From the NCBI RefSeq assembly GCF_004330295.1, contig NZ_SJOJ01000012.1, forward strand, positions 114,076-178,075: a stretch of DNA of 64,000 nt, written 5' to 3'. The notes beneath the pieces are model-generated. The model worked only from the letters and a program-made list of their open reading frames with translations. It did no database searches and had not been told where the DNA came from. Below are positions 35,025 through 43,547 of this stretch, one piece after another. Made by a program: the position numbers and the translations under genes. Positions within the stretch are counted from its first letter, which is position 1; each line of letters opens with the position of its first letter. The DNA comes from Rahnella victoriana (GTDB lineage: Bacteria; Pseudomonadota; Gammaproteobacteria; Enterobacterales; Enterobacteriaceae).

Positions 35025-36344
35025 TTTAAATCCTGAAATCCCTGAATTCTGAGATTACCTACTCTTGGGATTCAGGGATTATGACATCCTTAAATCATGG
35101 TACTGTCTCCTGCCATCCTATAATCTTATGATTCTTACATCCTATCATCCTGATATCTTTGTATCTTCTTTCGCTACCCTTCTGGAATCATGTGATTCAA
35201 TAATCACGAAATCCTTGTACTTAGAATCCTGTAATCACAGGATGATGTCAGTACAGTACCGCATCTTATCATCCCGTCATCTCAGGATGCCTGCCGGGAT
35301 TACAGAATCACAGGATAATATCTCAGGATTAAGGAATCATGGTCACCCATCCCAGGATTATGAAATCCTGATCAGAATCCCGTAATCTCAGGATTTTACA
35401 TCCACAAAAAAACCTATCTGCATGATTATTATAATATGATTACAGGATTACATAATCCCTAAGTGGATACAAAATCCCATAATCCTGAGATTAATTCTGC
35501 ATCTTATAATCTCAGGATACTTATCATCTGGCAGCCAGCGACTTGTGTACGGGGTTTAGCATACTCATAACTTTAAATCCTGATATCTCCGAATCCTCGA
35601 ATCAGAGTGGGATTACAGGATTATAAAATCTTTGGATACCTGTGTTATGGAAATCATGAGCCTCCTGTAATTATTAAATCTTGTAAGCTCAGGATTCGGG
35701 GATACAGTAATACTCTTCACTGCGTTGCATCAGGATTCCAGGATGATAAGAGTGCTGTAATCCTGATACGTATCCTTATATCTCAGGATTCTGGTAATGG
35801 GAGAATCATATAATCACAGAATTACAGGACTAATCTGCACTGGCATCATCGAATCCAAAGAGTCTGGGATTGTAAGATAGAAAAATGGTGAGATGGTGAG
35901 ATGGTGAGATGGTGAGATGGTGAGATGGTGAGATGGTGAGATGGTGAGATTATAGAATCCGGGGATGAGGACTTACAATGACTCAGCGTTTTTATTTTTC
36001 CGCATCTCTTGTGTATGACATAAGCCGATGATGAAAACATCCTGAAATCAGAAAAAATCCCATAATCTTGTCATCCTGCAATCCCTAAATCATGGGAGAA
36101 AGAGCGTTCACACTCATAAGATAGAGAAATCACCGAATCGCAGGATTACATAATCATAGGATATTATAATTCAATAATCCTTAAATATTGAAATCCCCGG
36201 ATGCAAACTTTATAGTAGCACCTCAATCCTGTGATTCATGGATTAGAAAATCTCAGAATCCTGTGATTACACACTTTATGAATCCTGAAATCTTATGATT
36301 TTAGAATCCTGTTATCTTCATTGTACACTTCATCAGAGGTTGTC
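35025..36344. repeat. Centromere-like array of AATCCTG/CAGGATT motifs
   Basis: A gene-free stretch of about 1.3 kb, AT-rich, in which the hexamer ATCCTG or its complement CAGGAT occurs about 27 times by eye count. Most copies extend to AATCCTG/CAGGATT, and there are many one-mismatch variants such as AATCATG and AATCCC. Chance would give fewer than one in this length. Copies occur in both orientations with irregular spacing. The array ends directly at a parF/parG-like operon, so a large partition site bound by the ParG-like protein is the most likely role. ORFs inside it are translations of the repeats and are not believed. Confidence 0.7.
35885..35948. repeat. Eight perfect tandem copies of ATGGTGAG
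   Basis: An uninterrupted array of eight identical octamers, 64 bases, embedded in the motif-rich region. It differs from the surrounding AATCCTG motif. An exact array like this is prone to slippage, so copy number should vary between strains. Confidence 0.95.
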
Positions 36345-36971
36345 ATGGCAGCGAAAATTATTTCTTTCCTGAACGGAAAGGGCGGAGTAGGGAAAACCAC
36401 GACGTCTATAAACATAGCAACCTGTCTTGCCCGGCAAGGACACAAAGTCGTTATGGTCGACACCGACCCGCAAGGAAGTATCAGTAACTGGTACGACGAA
36501 AGCAAATGCCAGTTCGACCTGGCAGAAGCCGCTTCTGAAAAAGAGGTGTATACCGTACGCAAGCAACTGAAAGAATACGATTACGTGGTGATCGATGGGG
36601 CAGCCGCAATCTCTGCCATTTCTTCAGCCGCTGTTATGGTCAGTGATTTAGTGCTGATCCCCGTGACACCGTCACCTTTAGATTTCGCGGCCTGTGGCGC
36701 TATCCTGGCCGTTGTTGAAGCACGTGAAAACTTACAGCCCGTCATTGCGCGCTTTCTGATCACCAAAAAAGTGGCATCGGCTAAAATGCTTGAAGTATTG
36801 AAAGAGTCCATTGCCGATACCGGCGTTCCTGCATTACGTACCGGTACCACCCAGCGCCAGGTGTACATCCGCACAATGATGGATGGCGGAACCGTTTTCG
36901 ATACAACAGACGGAAACGCGAAGGGCGAGATTGAAATTATGACCAAAGAAATTACGGAGTTGCTGAAATGA
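36345..36971 (+). CDS. parF: ParA/ParF-type partition ATPase
   Basis: 208 residues from ATG at 36345, with AGAGG upstream. A frame opening at 36321 lacks such a site. The deviant Walker [10 protein letters not shown] (about 11-19), Walker A' VDTDPQGS and Walker B-like YVVIDGA are present, with no N-terminal helix-turn-helix. These are the features of small type Ib (ParF/TP228-like) partition ATPases. It polymerises on the nucleoid and moves plasmid copies bound by its partner. It overlaps the partner gene (ATGA) and lies directly beside the motif array. Confidence 0.9.
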   Translation: MAAKIISFLNGKGGVGKTTTSINIATCLARQGHKVVMVDTDPQGSISNWYDESKCQFDLAEAASEKEVYTVRKQLKEYDYVVIDGAAAISAISSAAVMVSDLVLIPVTPSPLDFAACGAILAVVEARENLQPVIARFLITKKVASAKMLEVLKESIADTGVPALRTGTTQRQVYIRTMMDGGTVFDTTDGNAKGEIEIMTKEITELLK

Positions 36972-37177
36972 AAATGAAACTTGGCCAGCACAGGCAACTG
37001 ACCACAGCGCTGGAAGCTGTGTCTAAACCGCCAGCATCAGTGAAAAAGTTACAGACCAACATCGATGAAGAGTTACATCGCCGGTTTAAAACCAGCTGCT
37101 TCCTGCAGGATCGTGAAATGAAAGACGTTCTGACAGAGTTGATCGAAGCCTGGCTTATCACTAACGAACGCGCCTGA
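36968..37177 (+). CDS. parG: ParG-like ribbon-helix-helix centromere-binding protein
   Basis: 69 residues. A basic, unstructured N-terminus is followed by a ribbon-helix-helix region: beta strand [19 protein letters not shown], then helices ending [11 protein letters not shown]. Size, arrangement and coupling to a ParF-type ATPase match ParG of TP228 (76 residues), which binds the centromere and represses its own operon. The AATCCTG motif array upstream is its likely binding region. Resemblance is by pattern only. Confidence 0.8.
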   Translation: MKMKLGQHRQLTTALEAVSKPPASVKKLQTNIDEELHRRFKTSCFLQDREMKDVLTELIEAWLITNERA

Positions 37178-37389
37178 TACGTTGATCGCGAGCGGGATCG
37201 GGTCTTAACAGATCCGTTTCCGCGATATCCCGTTAAGATCCCAGCCTGACAAGGCCGTAACCCTCGCTTTTTCCTTCCTGAAAAATCTTCTGCGTTGTTA
37301 ATCAGATCCCAAGATCAAATAGTGTTTTGTTTCTTTTTTAAGTTTAGATCTTTCTCTTTAGAGACGATTTTTACTTTTTATTATCATAA

Positions 37390-38528
37390 GGTTACAACGG
37401 GTATTGTGGAGGTTTTTCCTGCGCGAAGTGGAGATCCTTCCTGTTGGATGTGGATCCTTTTCATGTCGTATGTAGAGTCTTTTTCTGTGGATAATTTCTT
37501 TACGGATCAATCCATTATCTGCGTGGAGTAATTTCCTGTGGATATCACGATCTCCTCATTGTCTGGCCTCCCGTCTTCGCGATATGACCGCTAATATCAT
37601 GCCACAACAGGGATTTATCATAAGTGGAATGATTTCCTGATCCTGTCAGTCAGGCCAATATGTGGAACAATTTCCTGTGACAGCGTCACGTCATGTCACT
37701 TGTCTCCGATAACGGATCTGGAATCCGTACGGGCAGGGCAGATCCGCATGATTTAGGGTGGCTGCAAAAGCCTATGTGGAAACTTTTCCTGATCCCCAAA
37801 ACCCATATGTGGAAACATTATCTGATCCCATTTCGGCCTGATCACTCCCTGTGCTTTGAATTATTATCTATAAATCAATGTATTAAAAATAATGTGACAT
37901 TGTCACGCACTGATATGTGGAGTGATTTCCTGATCAAAGGAGTTGATATTCAGGGTATCCGGCAGGATGAAAACAGCGATATGGCGTTAAGGTGGAGACA
38001 TTTCCTGATCCCAGATCCGTATATATGTGGAAAGATTTTCTGAAAGAACGATCGCGGTACATATGTGGAATGATTTCCTGTTTATCTGATCGCCTGCTTC
38101 TAAACGTGGAGACATTTTCTGATCCCCGCAGGCGTGATACGTGGAAAGTTTTCATGTCGATCCGCTCTGGCAGGAAAAACACCGTCCCGGACGAAGTGAG
38201 AAGGGGATCACAAAGTGGATTTCGGGCGTTTTTTCACCGGTAGCGATTATATGTGGAGAGATTTTCTGATCCGGGAACGCTGTTGAAGAGAAACTCAGGG
38301 GGAATACGGCGCAACGATCCTCCGGCTTTAAAGTGGAGTAATTTCCTGTAAAAAGTCTGACGATCCAGTGTGTTAAAAAAAGGATCCCTGATGGCGCGGA
38401 AAACCTTATGTGGAGATTTTTCCTGATCAGACTTTTCGGATCCTTATTTAATTGACTGATTTTAAAGGAGTAAATAACCATTGTTTTTGCTTTACGACAG
38501 CATTTTTTATGTGGAATAATTTACCTAC
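37390..38528. other. Iteron-type replication origin
   Basis: About 20 copies, some degenerate, of an iteron with consensus TGTGGAnnnnTTTCCTGATC, all in the same orientation. Clear copies start at 37623, 37661, 37775, 37808, 37916, 37991, 38026, 38064, 38105, 38252, 38332 and 38409. The last copy (38510) lies just before the rep start, as expected for autorepression. The flanking stretch 37300-37390 is very AT-rich and could be the unwinding element. GATC sites are frequent. This is the arrangement of iteron-controlled theta-replicating plasmids. Confidence 0.85.
37486..37494 (-). promoter_or_regulatory. Perfect DnaA box
   Basis: TGTGGATAA, the complement of TTATCCACA, lies between the AT-rich segment and the main iterons, the usual place in iteron origins. 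It coincides with a degenerate iteron. Confidence 0.65.
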
Positions 38529-38551
38529 TTTCCACTTATGGATCCTGCTAC

Positions 38552-39538
38552 ATGGAACTGAATAAACTCACCGTAGTTCAGGGGAATGATCTTCTTGAAG
38601 GCGCTTACAGCGTCACTCTGGACGAAATGCGCCTGCTTAACCTGGCGCTGGCGCAAATTGATAGCAGGAAACCTCAGCCAGATACGCTTTATCGACTTTT
38701 CCCTCAGGATTATCAGCGGATCTACGGGGTAAACCCGACAAGCAGCCATCGCCAGTTACGCGAAGCAGCTGAAAGCCTGATGAAAAAGCCGGTCACCATT
38801 TACAAACCGGACATCAAAACCGGCAAGGTTCGTACCGTCCAGCTTTCCTGGTTCTCGCGTCTCGAATACGTAAGCAGTGACGATCACAGCGCGGTGGTGC
38901 TGCGGTTCGGTCAGGACGTTGCGCCGTATCTCTATGAACTTAAAGAGTCTTTTACCAAGCTGAATTTTGCGAACATTGCGAAACTCGACACCCCGTTCTC
39001 TGTGCGCCTGTATGGCTGGCTCATCAAAGCTAAGAACCTCTACGGGCGTCGCAGCGGTAAAGCCATCGAAGTGACGCTGGATCTCAACTGGATGCGCGAG
39101 AAGGCCGGTCTGGCGGGTAAATACGAGGACTATCGTGACTTCCGCCAGAAACTGCTTGAGCCGACGATCAACCGGATCAACGCCAATACCGATATCTCCG
39201 TCGTCTGGGAGCCGGTGAAGCAGGGCAGAACCGTGGTATCCATCAAGTTTGCCTATGTGGATGAATCCGCACCAGAAGCCAGCAAACCGCTGCGTCCGCG
39301 CTTACCACGTCGCCCGCGTGCGGTGGCCGGTTCAGCACTGGAAGGCGAGTGGGCGCGCCGCTGTATCACCATCTTCGAAGAGTATCGTGAAAAATTAAGC
39401 GCTTACGATGTCGAAGAGAAAGCCACGCTGCCGGATCTGCGTAAGCTTTCTGGCTGGTACAAGATGATTGGTGAGAAGAATAAACAAAAAGAGATCCTCG
39501 CCGAAGTCAGTTCACGTAGCAAAAAGACCGCAGCCTGA
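38552..39538 (+). CDS. repA: Rep_3-family plasmid replication initiator
   Basis: 328 residues. Two winged-helix domains of the Rep_3 (RepB/RepE/pi) superfamily. The first begins MELNKLTVVQGNDLLEGAYSVTLDEMRLLNLAL, and the second includes KLNFANIAKLDTPFSVRLYGWLIKAKN followed by DLNWMREKAGL. The C-terminus is basic and variable. It binds the iterons upstream and opens the origin. The last iteron and a partly symmetric AT-rich segment overlap its promoter region. The gene looks intact, so the replicon could be functional. A strong terminator follows. Confidence 0.9.
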   Translation: MELNKLTVVQGNDLLEGAYSVTLDEMRLLNLALAQIDSRKPQPDTLYRLFPQDYQRIYGVNPTSSHRQLREAAESLMKKPVTIYKPDIKTGKVRTVQLSWFSRLEYVSSDDHSAVVLRFGQDVAPYLYELKESFTKLNFANIAKLDTPFSVRLYGWLIKAKNLYGRRSGKAIEVTLDLNWMREKAGLAGKYEDYRDFRQKLLEPTINRINANTDISVVWEPVKQGRTVVSIKFAYVDESAPEASKPLRPRLPRRPRAVAGSALEGEWARRCITIFEEYREKLSAYDVEEKATLPDLRKLSGWYKMIGEKNKQKEILAEVSSRSKKTAA

Positions 39539-39562
39539 TCGTACGTCATCCCCTTTTAAACG

Positions 39563-39595
39563 AACGGCGTATCTTCACTGAGATACGCCGTTTTT
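39563..39595 (+). terminator. Terminator of repA
   Basis: AACGGCGTATCT (39563-39574) pairs perfectly with AGATACGCCGTT (39581-39592), and five T run through 39595. Confidence 0.88.
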
Positions 39596-39686
39596 CTTTG
39601 GCCAGAATCGGAGGGAAGCAGGGGAGGCACTGACGTTATCTCTTTTACAGTGGGTCCTACGGAGTTAGTGAGTGCTCACTGGGTGT

Positions 39687-39706
39687 GATCAGGAAATTAT
39701 TCCACA
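39687..39706 (-). repeat. Inverted iteron downstream of repA
   Basis: On the minus strand this reads TGTGGAATAATTTCCTGATC, a full match to the iteron consensus in opposite orientation to the main array. Single inverted iterons beyond the rep gene can take part in copy-number control by handcuffing. The rest of 39597-39915 holds no gene and should contain the prophage left attachment site, which cannot be delimited from one end. Confidence 0.75.
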
Positions 39707-39915
39707 TTAGCCGTTTTGGTGGCTTTTCCACCTTACTGTTTAAAAGCTATAAGCCATACATTCTGAAAAAGGATCTTTTAAGGCACAAAACCCAGTGCGG
39801 AAGCCTGTTTCTAACGTATATGCAGGCTTACAATGTAAGTGAGTACTGACTCCACTAGCCACTCTTAACCTTTAAATGCCACCATGCACCATCTGCACCG
39901 CCATTTTATCGCCAT

Positions 39916-40911
39916 TTAAGCCAGAGGGTTTAGCCTCACGGCTTCTTCAAGGTGCTCGGGTGCAAAATGGGCATAACGCATTGTCATTTTGATATCGGTG
40001 TGGCCGAGAACACGCTGCAAAACGAGAATGTTCCCCCCTTTCATCATGAAGTGTGAAGCGAACGTGTGGCGGAGCACATGCGATGACTGGCCTGCAGGTA
40101 ACTGTATATCGGTGCGTTGCAGGGCAGAGCGAAACTCACGGTAGCAGTCTTCGAAAAGCCTCCCGCTCTTTACTGCTGGTAACGAGTCGTAAAGGTCTTT
40201 ACTGATCGGAATCGTTCGATTCTTACGGCCTTTGGTTTTGGTATATGTGACCTTATATTCCGTCACCTGGCTTCTGCTTAATTCCTGAGCCTCTGACCAG
40301 CGTGCCCCCGTTGAGAGGCATAGTTTTACGATACATTCTAAGTCACCGTTACCTTCACTCCTGCATTCCGCCAAAAGTTGCTCTATCTGTTCTTTTGTCA
40401 GAAAAGCCATTTCGCTTTCATCTGTGCGGAACGGCCGTACATTCTTGATCGGGTTTTCACCTTTCCATTCTTCAAGGCGAATAAGCTCATTAAAAACAGC
40501 TCTAAAATATGCCTGTTCAAGATTGATGGTTTGTGGGGTGATCTTCTTCACTCTGTTGCCGCGTGAAAAATCCCCTAAAAGTCTCTTCTCCCGATACCGG
40601 GAAAACATCTTTGCATCGAATTCCCTGGCAAGTGGTTCGCCCATGCAAACAGAAGCGTGTGTCATTACGGCGAGACGTCTGTCTGCATCTTTAAGCGTAA
40701 GGCCATGGGCGTAGTACCAGATTTTCAGCACTTCTATCAGAGTGCGGTTATCGTCCTTTTCATCCTGCCAGGGTTTGGTAATGGTGTGCTGCTCGAAGGC
40801 CAATGCTTCGCCTTTGGTGGCGAATTTCTTGCGTATACGTTTACCCTTTGCACCGTTCGGATAAAGCTCGCACAGCCACCATCCATCGGCCTGTTTTCTG
40901 ACCGCCATCAA
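39916..40911 (-). CDS. int: P2-type tyrosine integrase
   Basis: 331 residues, close to P2 Int (337). The catalytic set of tyrosine recombinases is complete: Arg204 in STGARWSE, Lys in the TKTKGRK beta hairpin, His278-x2-Arg281 in SHVLRHTFASH, His304 in LGHTDI and nucleophile Tyr313 in MRYAHF. The N-terminal arm-binding domain includes KKFATKGEALAFE. It catalyses integration and excision with Cox/Apl. Its stop lies near the presumed attachment site and its start overlaps the CI gene end (ATGA-type overlap), as in 186. Confidence 0.95.
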   Translation of the reverse strand: MMAVRKQADGWWLCELYPNGAKGKRIRKKFATKGEALAFEQHTITKPWQDEKDDNRTLIEVLKIWYYAHGLTLKDADRRLAVMTHASVCMGEPLAREFDAKMFSRYREKRLLGDFSRGNRVKKITPQTINLEQAYFRAVFNELIRLEEWKGENPIKNVRPFRTDESEMAFLTKEQIEQLLAECRSEGNGDLECIVKLCLSTGARWSEAQELSRSQVTEYKVTYTKTKGRKNRTIPISKDLYDSLPAVKSGRLFEDCYREFRSALQRTDIQLPAGQSSHVLRHTFASHFMMKGGNILVLQRVLGHTDIKMTMRYAHFAPEHLEEAVRLNPLA

Positions 40912-41483
40912 TTAACCTCTGTATAAATTCCTATCACACGACCAAGCGTTTTTATCTCATCAATTCCGCATTCAAAAGGGACTTTGCCACCAGCAACGTG
41001 CAACCTCCTTGCCGGTAATAGCGTTAAGTCACGGATGCTGATTGAACCCTCAATATCTACTAACCAAATTCCATCAGAAAGCGTTGCTGCTTGCTCGACC
41101 ACATGGGTCTTTCCATCAGACTTGACGCACTGCGGGCGCGTAAGAGGCTTACCAAAAAGTGCAGAGTCAATATTCAAAACAGTCTCATTACAGAGCTTCC
41201 CTTCGCTTAATGTGAATAATTTCAATTCACAAACATCAAGTCTCGGCTTATCTGAGCTGAATTTTGGGCCTTCACCGGAGATGAGCCAAAGAAGATTAGC
41301 CCCAGTATCCAGTGAGCACTTTACGGCAAAGTCATATGAGATGGTGCCGCGTGTGTACCTATTTTGCAGCGAACTTGCAGCTATATCGAAGTGCCGCGCT
41401 AACTGGATTTTTTGATGAAAACCGTAAACTTCACAAATCCTATCGAGTAATGCTTCGTTGTTAACTTCGGCATCTAAAATCAT
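40908..41483 (-). CDS. cI: 186-type CI lysogeny repressor
   Basis: 191 residues, as in phage 186 CI (192). The N-terminal helix-turn-helix covers QKIQLARHFDIAASSLQNRYTRG. The C-terminal domain includes LSDGIWLVDIEGSISIRDL, ARRLHVAGGKVPFECGIDEI and LGRVIGIY, matching 186 CI closely. This is a S24-like fold that mediates oligomerisation, not LexA-type self-cleavage. It represses the divergent early promoter in the 130-base gap to the cox/apl gene. It is unlike the short C protein of P2 itself. Confidence 0.93.
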   Translation of the reverse strand: MILDAEVNNEALLDRICEVYGFHQKIQLARHFDIAASSLQNRYTRGTISYDFAVKCSLDTGANLLWLISGEGPKFSSDKPRLDVCELKLFTLSEGKLCNETVLNIDSALFGKPLTRPQCVKSDGKTHVVEQAATLSDGIWLVDIEGSISIRDLTLLPARRLHVAGGKVPFECGIDEIKTLGRVIGIYTEVN

Positions 41484-41616
41484 GAAATGCTCACCTGAGT
41501 ATTTACATATGCTATGTCTAGCATTATGATTAGTTTAAATCGCATGCTATTGACGGCGAAAGGTGGCAAACCGTGACAGTCAATGGCAATCATTAGTTAA
41601 TAGGGAATGATGCATT

Positions 41617-41877
41617 ATGACAGCTCTCATTACAATCAAGATCCCCCGCACAACTGTGCACCCAGAAGAATTCGCAGCCCTTGAAGGTGTATCCGTCCGC
41701 ACCGTTTATCGCCAGACGACCGGCGAAAACCCTCGCATTCCAATCGAACCGCGCACTATCAAGAAAGGCAACAAGCGTGCCGGTGGTCCAATCAGAATTC
41801 TTTACGCTCGTTACAAAGAAATGGAAGCCAAAAAGAATCTTGGTCATTCACGGTTTCAAATCGTAATTGGCGATTAA
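41617..41877 (+). CDS. Cox/Apl-like excisionase and early regulator
   Basis: 86 residues. An N-terminal helix-turn-helix-like segment HPEEFAALEGVSVRTVYRQ is followed by a basic region. First rightward gene after the CI repressor, the position of Apl in 186 and Cox in P2, which repress the lysogenic promoter and direct excision. AGGGA lies upstream of the ATG. Assignment rests on position, size and the HTH pattern. Confidence 0.72.
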   Translation: MTALITIKIPRTTVHPEEFAALEGVSVRTVYRQTTGENPRIPIEPRTIKKGNKRAGGPIRILYARYKEMEAKKNLGHSRFQIVIGD

Positions 41878-41907
41878 TTCACATTAAGTGAATTTTGAGA
41901 GGTAAAC

Positions 41908-42414
41908 ATGTTTGATTTTCAGGTTTCCAACCAGCCGCACTTCGATAACGCGTGTCGTGCTTTTGCCGTTCGTCACAACCTGTCAAAACTTGCTCGCACT
42001 ATTGGAATGAAAGAACAGACCCTGCGTAACAAGCTGAATCCTGATCAGGTTCATCAGCTTACTGCCATTGAAATTGCAGTGATCACCGATACCACCGAAG
42101 ACGCAACCCTGATCGATGGGTTGCTGGCACAGATGAAATGTATGCCTGCGGTTCCAGTAAATGAGTTGGCCGAGGGGAATATTGCTACCTACACGCTTCA
42201 CGCCACGGCGGCGTTGGGATCGGTTGCTGCAAGTGCGGCATCACCGGAAAGGCAAACTCGCCAGGTTAAAAACGCAATTATGGAAAGTGTGAACGCAGGG
42301 ATCCGTCACTTGTCGCTGATCGGTTTGGCGATTCAGGGGCGGGTCGAAGGTTCACCGGTGCTGGCCTCTGCCGTTGGTGCCGTCGCCAGCGTTGCTACCA
42401 ATGGGATGGTGTGA
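41908..42414 (+). CDS. cII: 186-type CII regulator
   Basis: 168 residues, as 186 CII (169). N-terminal segment DNACRAFAVRHNLSKLARTIGMKEQTLRNKLNPDQVHQLT is the DNA-binding domain. A long helical C-terminal part includes NAGIRHLSLIGLAIQGRVEGSPVLASAVG. In 186 it activates the establishment promoter for cI. Three bases separate it from the fil-like ORF. Confidence 0.88.
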   Translation: MFDFQVSNQPHFDNACRAFAVRHNLSKLARTIGMKEQTLRNKLNPDQVHQLTAIEIAVITDTTEDATLIDGLLAQMKCMPAVPVNELAEGNIATYTLHATAALGSVAASAASPERQTRQVKNAIMESVNAGIRHLSLIGLAIQGRVEGSPVLASAVGAVASVATNGMV

Positions 42415-42416
42415 TT

Positions 42417-42587
42417 ATGCCGATCTCAATTGCACCACTTCTGAAACAGCAAAGCCCTTCACGGCATTTCGGCCATGGTTGCATTGAACTGCCAGGGGGA
42501 AAGCGTTGGAGTCCTTCACTGTCAAAAGCCACTGCCCTGCAGGCCGTGAGAAATTCAAAGCCGCTTTTAAAGCGCCTGTTTAGTTGA
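42417..42587 (+). CDS. fil: Fil-like small early protein
   Basis: 56 residues. The pattern LLKQQSPSRHFGHGCIELPGGKRWSPS matches the short Fil (filamentation) proteins of 186-like phages. Over-expression of 186 fil blocks host cell division. Starts two bases after the cII stop and ends just before the ribosome-binding site of the next gene. Confidence 0.62.
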   Translation: MPISIAPLLKQQSPSRHFGHGCIELPGGKRWSPSLSKATALQAVRNSKPLLKRLFS

Positions 42588-42594
42588 GGTGATT

Positions 42595-42897
42595 ATGTTT
42601 TTAGGGAACGAAGAACATATCCAGATCGGTAAAAAGCATCTGACAAAAATTAAAGAGATGTTGGAACACAAAAAGAATGTAGCGCAGGAAACATTTGATA
42701 GTCAGCCGCTGCATATGCGTAAAACGATCTGCTTTCATGCTGGCCTGAAAAATCGCCACGTAGAAATGAAGTTTGCAGAATTAACGCCGACTGAGCGACA
42801 TCAAGTGGTTGCGGCGCTGAATTCCTTACTTGGTTTAACGGAGTCACTTCCGAAATTTATTAGTGAAGATGACTGCAAGATAAATATCAGACACTAA
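42595..42897 (+). CDS. Conserved P2-like early protein, function unknown
   Basis: 100 residues from ATG at 42595, with GAGG upstream. A GTG at 42589 is less likely. Charged, helical, no membrane segment or recognised domain. It lies in the early operon between the fil-like gene and the DUF2732-like gene, where P2-type phages carry short replication-accessory genes. No specific function is assigned. Confidence 0.62.
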   Translation: MFLGNEEHIQIGKKHLTKIKEMLEHKKNVAQETFDSQPLHMRKTICFHAGLKNRHVEMKFAELTPTERHQVVAALNSLLGLTESLPKFISEDDCKINIRH

Positions 42898-42964
42898 CCC
42901 GAACTGAAATTAATTGGCGTAAACCCGCCGGGCATTCTTTTGCCCAAAAACAGGAGTTTTACAT

Positions 42965-43243
42965 ATGAAAACAATGATTAATAAATCCCGACTCGGCTTT
43001 GCTGGCTTGCCTGTTGTCGGTTTTGATATGGGGTCGGCAGAAGGGGACTACACCGGCGAGCTGACCTTAATGCTCAATGCTGCACGTAACGATGAGCGCG
43101 GCAATCGTGCCCAGGTGTTTGCCTCACGTCTGGAGGCTATCGCCTGTTTCATCATCCAGAAAGAAATGACCGGAACCGAAGCTGCTGAGGCTTTACGTCA
43201 GGAAGCTACCCGTATTCAAAACGAATCGGGAGACCTGCACTAA
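42965..43243 (+). CDS. DUF2732-like early protein
   Basis: 92 residues. The segment LMLNAARNDERGNRAQVFASRLEAIACFI followed by TGTEAAEALRQEA resembles the DUF2732 proteins found before the zinc-finger gene in P2-like phages. AGGAG lies upstream. It overlaps the next gene by one base. Function unknown. Confidence 0.65.
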   Translation: MKTMINKSRLGFAGLPVVGFDMGSAEGDYTGELTLMLNAARNDERGNRAQVFASRLEAIACFIIQKEMTGTEAAEALRQEATRIQNESGDLH

Positions 43244-43467
43244 TGGCTGATGTGATCGACACCGCCCAGGAACGCGCTGACCTCATTCTTTCCGCCCAAA
43301 TCCAGGCCGCCCGCGCAACTGTTGCAGGTGTTTCCGCAATGTTCTGCATCGAGTGCGATCGTCCGATACCGGAGGAACGCCGCGCAGCTCTGCCAGGCGT
43401 CGAGCTTTGCTTGTACTGCAAAGAGCTGGCTGAACTCAATGCCAAACACTACCGAGGCAACCAGTGA
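43243..43467 (+). CDS. TraR/DksA-type C4 zinc-finger protein
   Basis: 74 residues with the zinc finger FCIECDRPIPEERRAALPGVELCLYCKEL (two CxxC pairs 17 residues apart), the TraR/DksA signature. Such phage proteins bind the secondary channel of RNA polymerase and alter host transcription. The stop overlaps the GTG of the following micro-ORF. Confidence 0.87.
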   Translation: MADVIDTAQERADLILSAQIQAARATVAGVSAMFCIECDRPIPEERRAALPGVELCLYCKELAELNAKHYRGNQ

Positions 43468-43547
43468 TCATATTCGCGGTGGTGTTGCTCGTATTGGCCG
43501 CTATCAATGCGGGCTATCTGGTCATTGATCTCAAAGACGGCATGTAA
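43464..43547 (+). CDS. 27-residue membrane microprotein before gpA
   Basis: GTG at 43464 overlaps the preceding stop (GTGA), and its TAA overlaps the gpA start (TAATG). The peptide is almost entirely one hydrophobic helix (IIFAVVLLVLAAINAGYLV) with a polar tail IDLKDGM. Overlap on both sides argues for real translation, at least as a coupling device. Confidence 0.55.
   Translation: MIIFAVVLLVLAAINAGYLVIDLKDGM

Noticed and set aside
35885..35948. Octamer array considered as a CRISPR
   Set aside because: The copies are directly adjacent with no spacers and are only 8 bases long.
35065..36040. Several short ORFs inside the AATCCTG array
   Set aside because: They translate the repeats themselves (one reads a repeated SPSHHLTI peptide from the octamer), lack ribosome-binding sites and are not protein-like.
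37295..38243. ORFs in the origin region (for example 37295-37531, 37693-38043 and 37992-38243)
   Set aside because: They run through the iterons on either strand and repeat iteron-encoded peptides.
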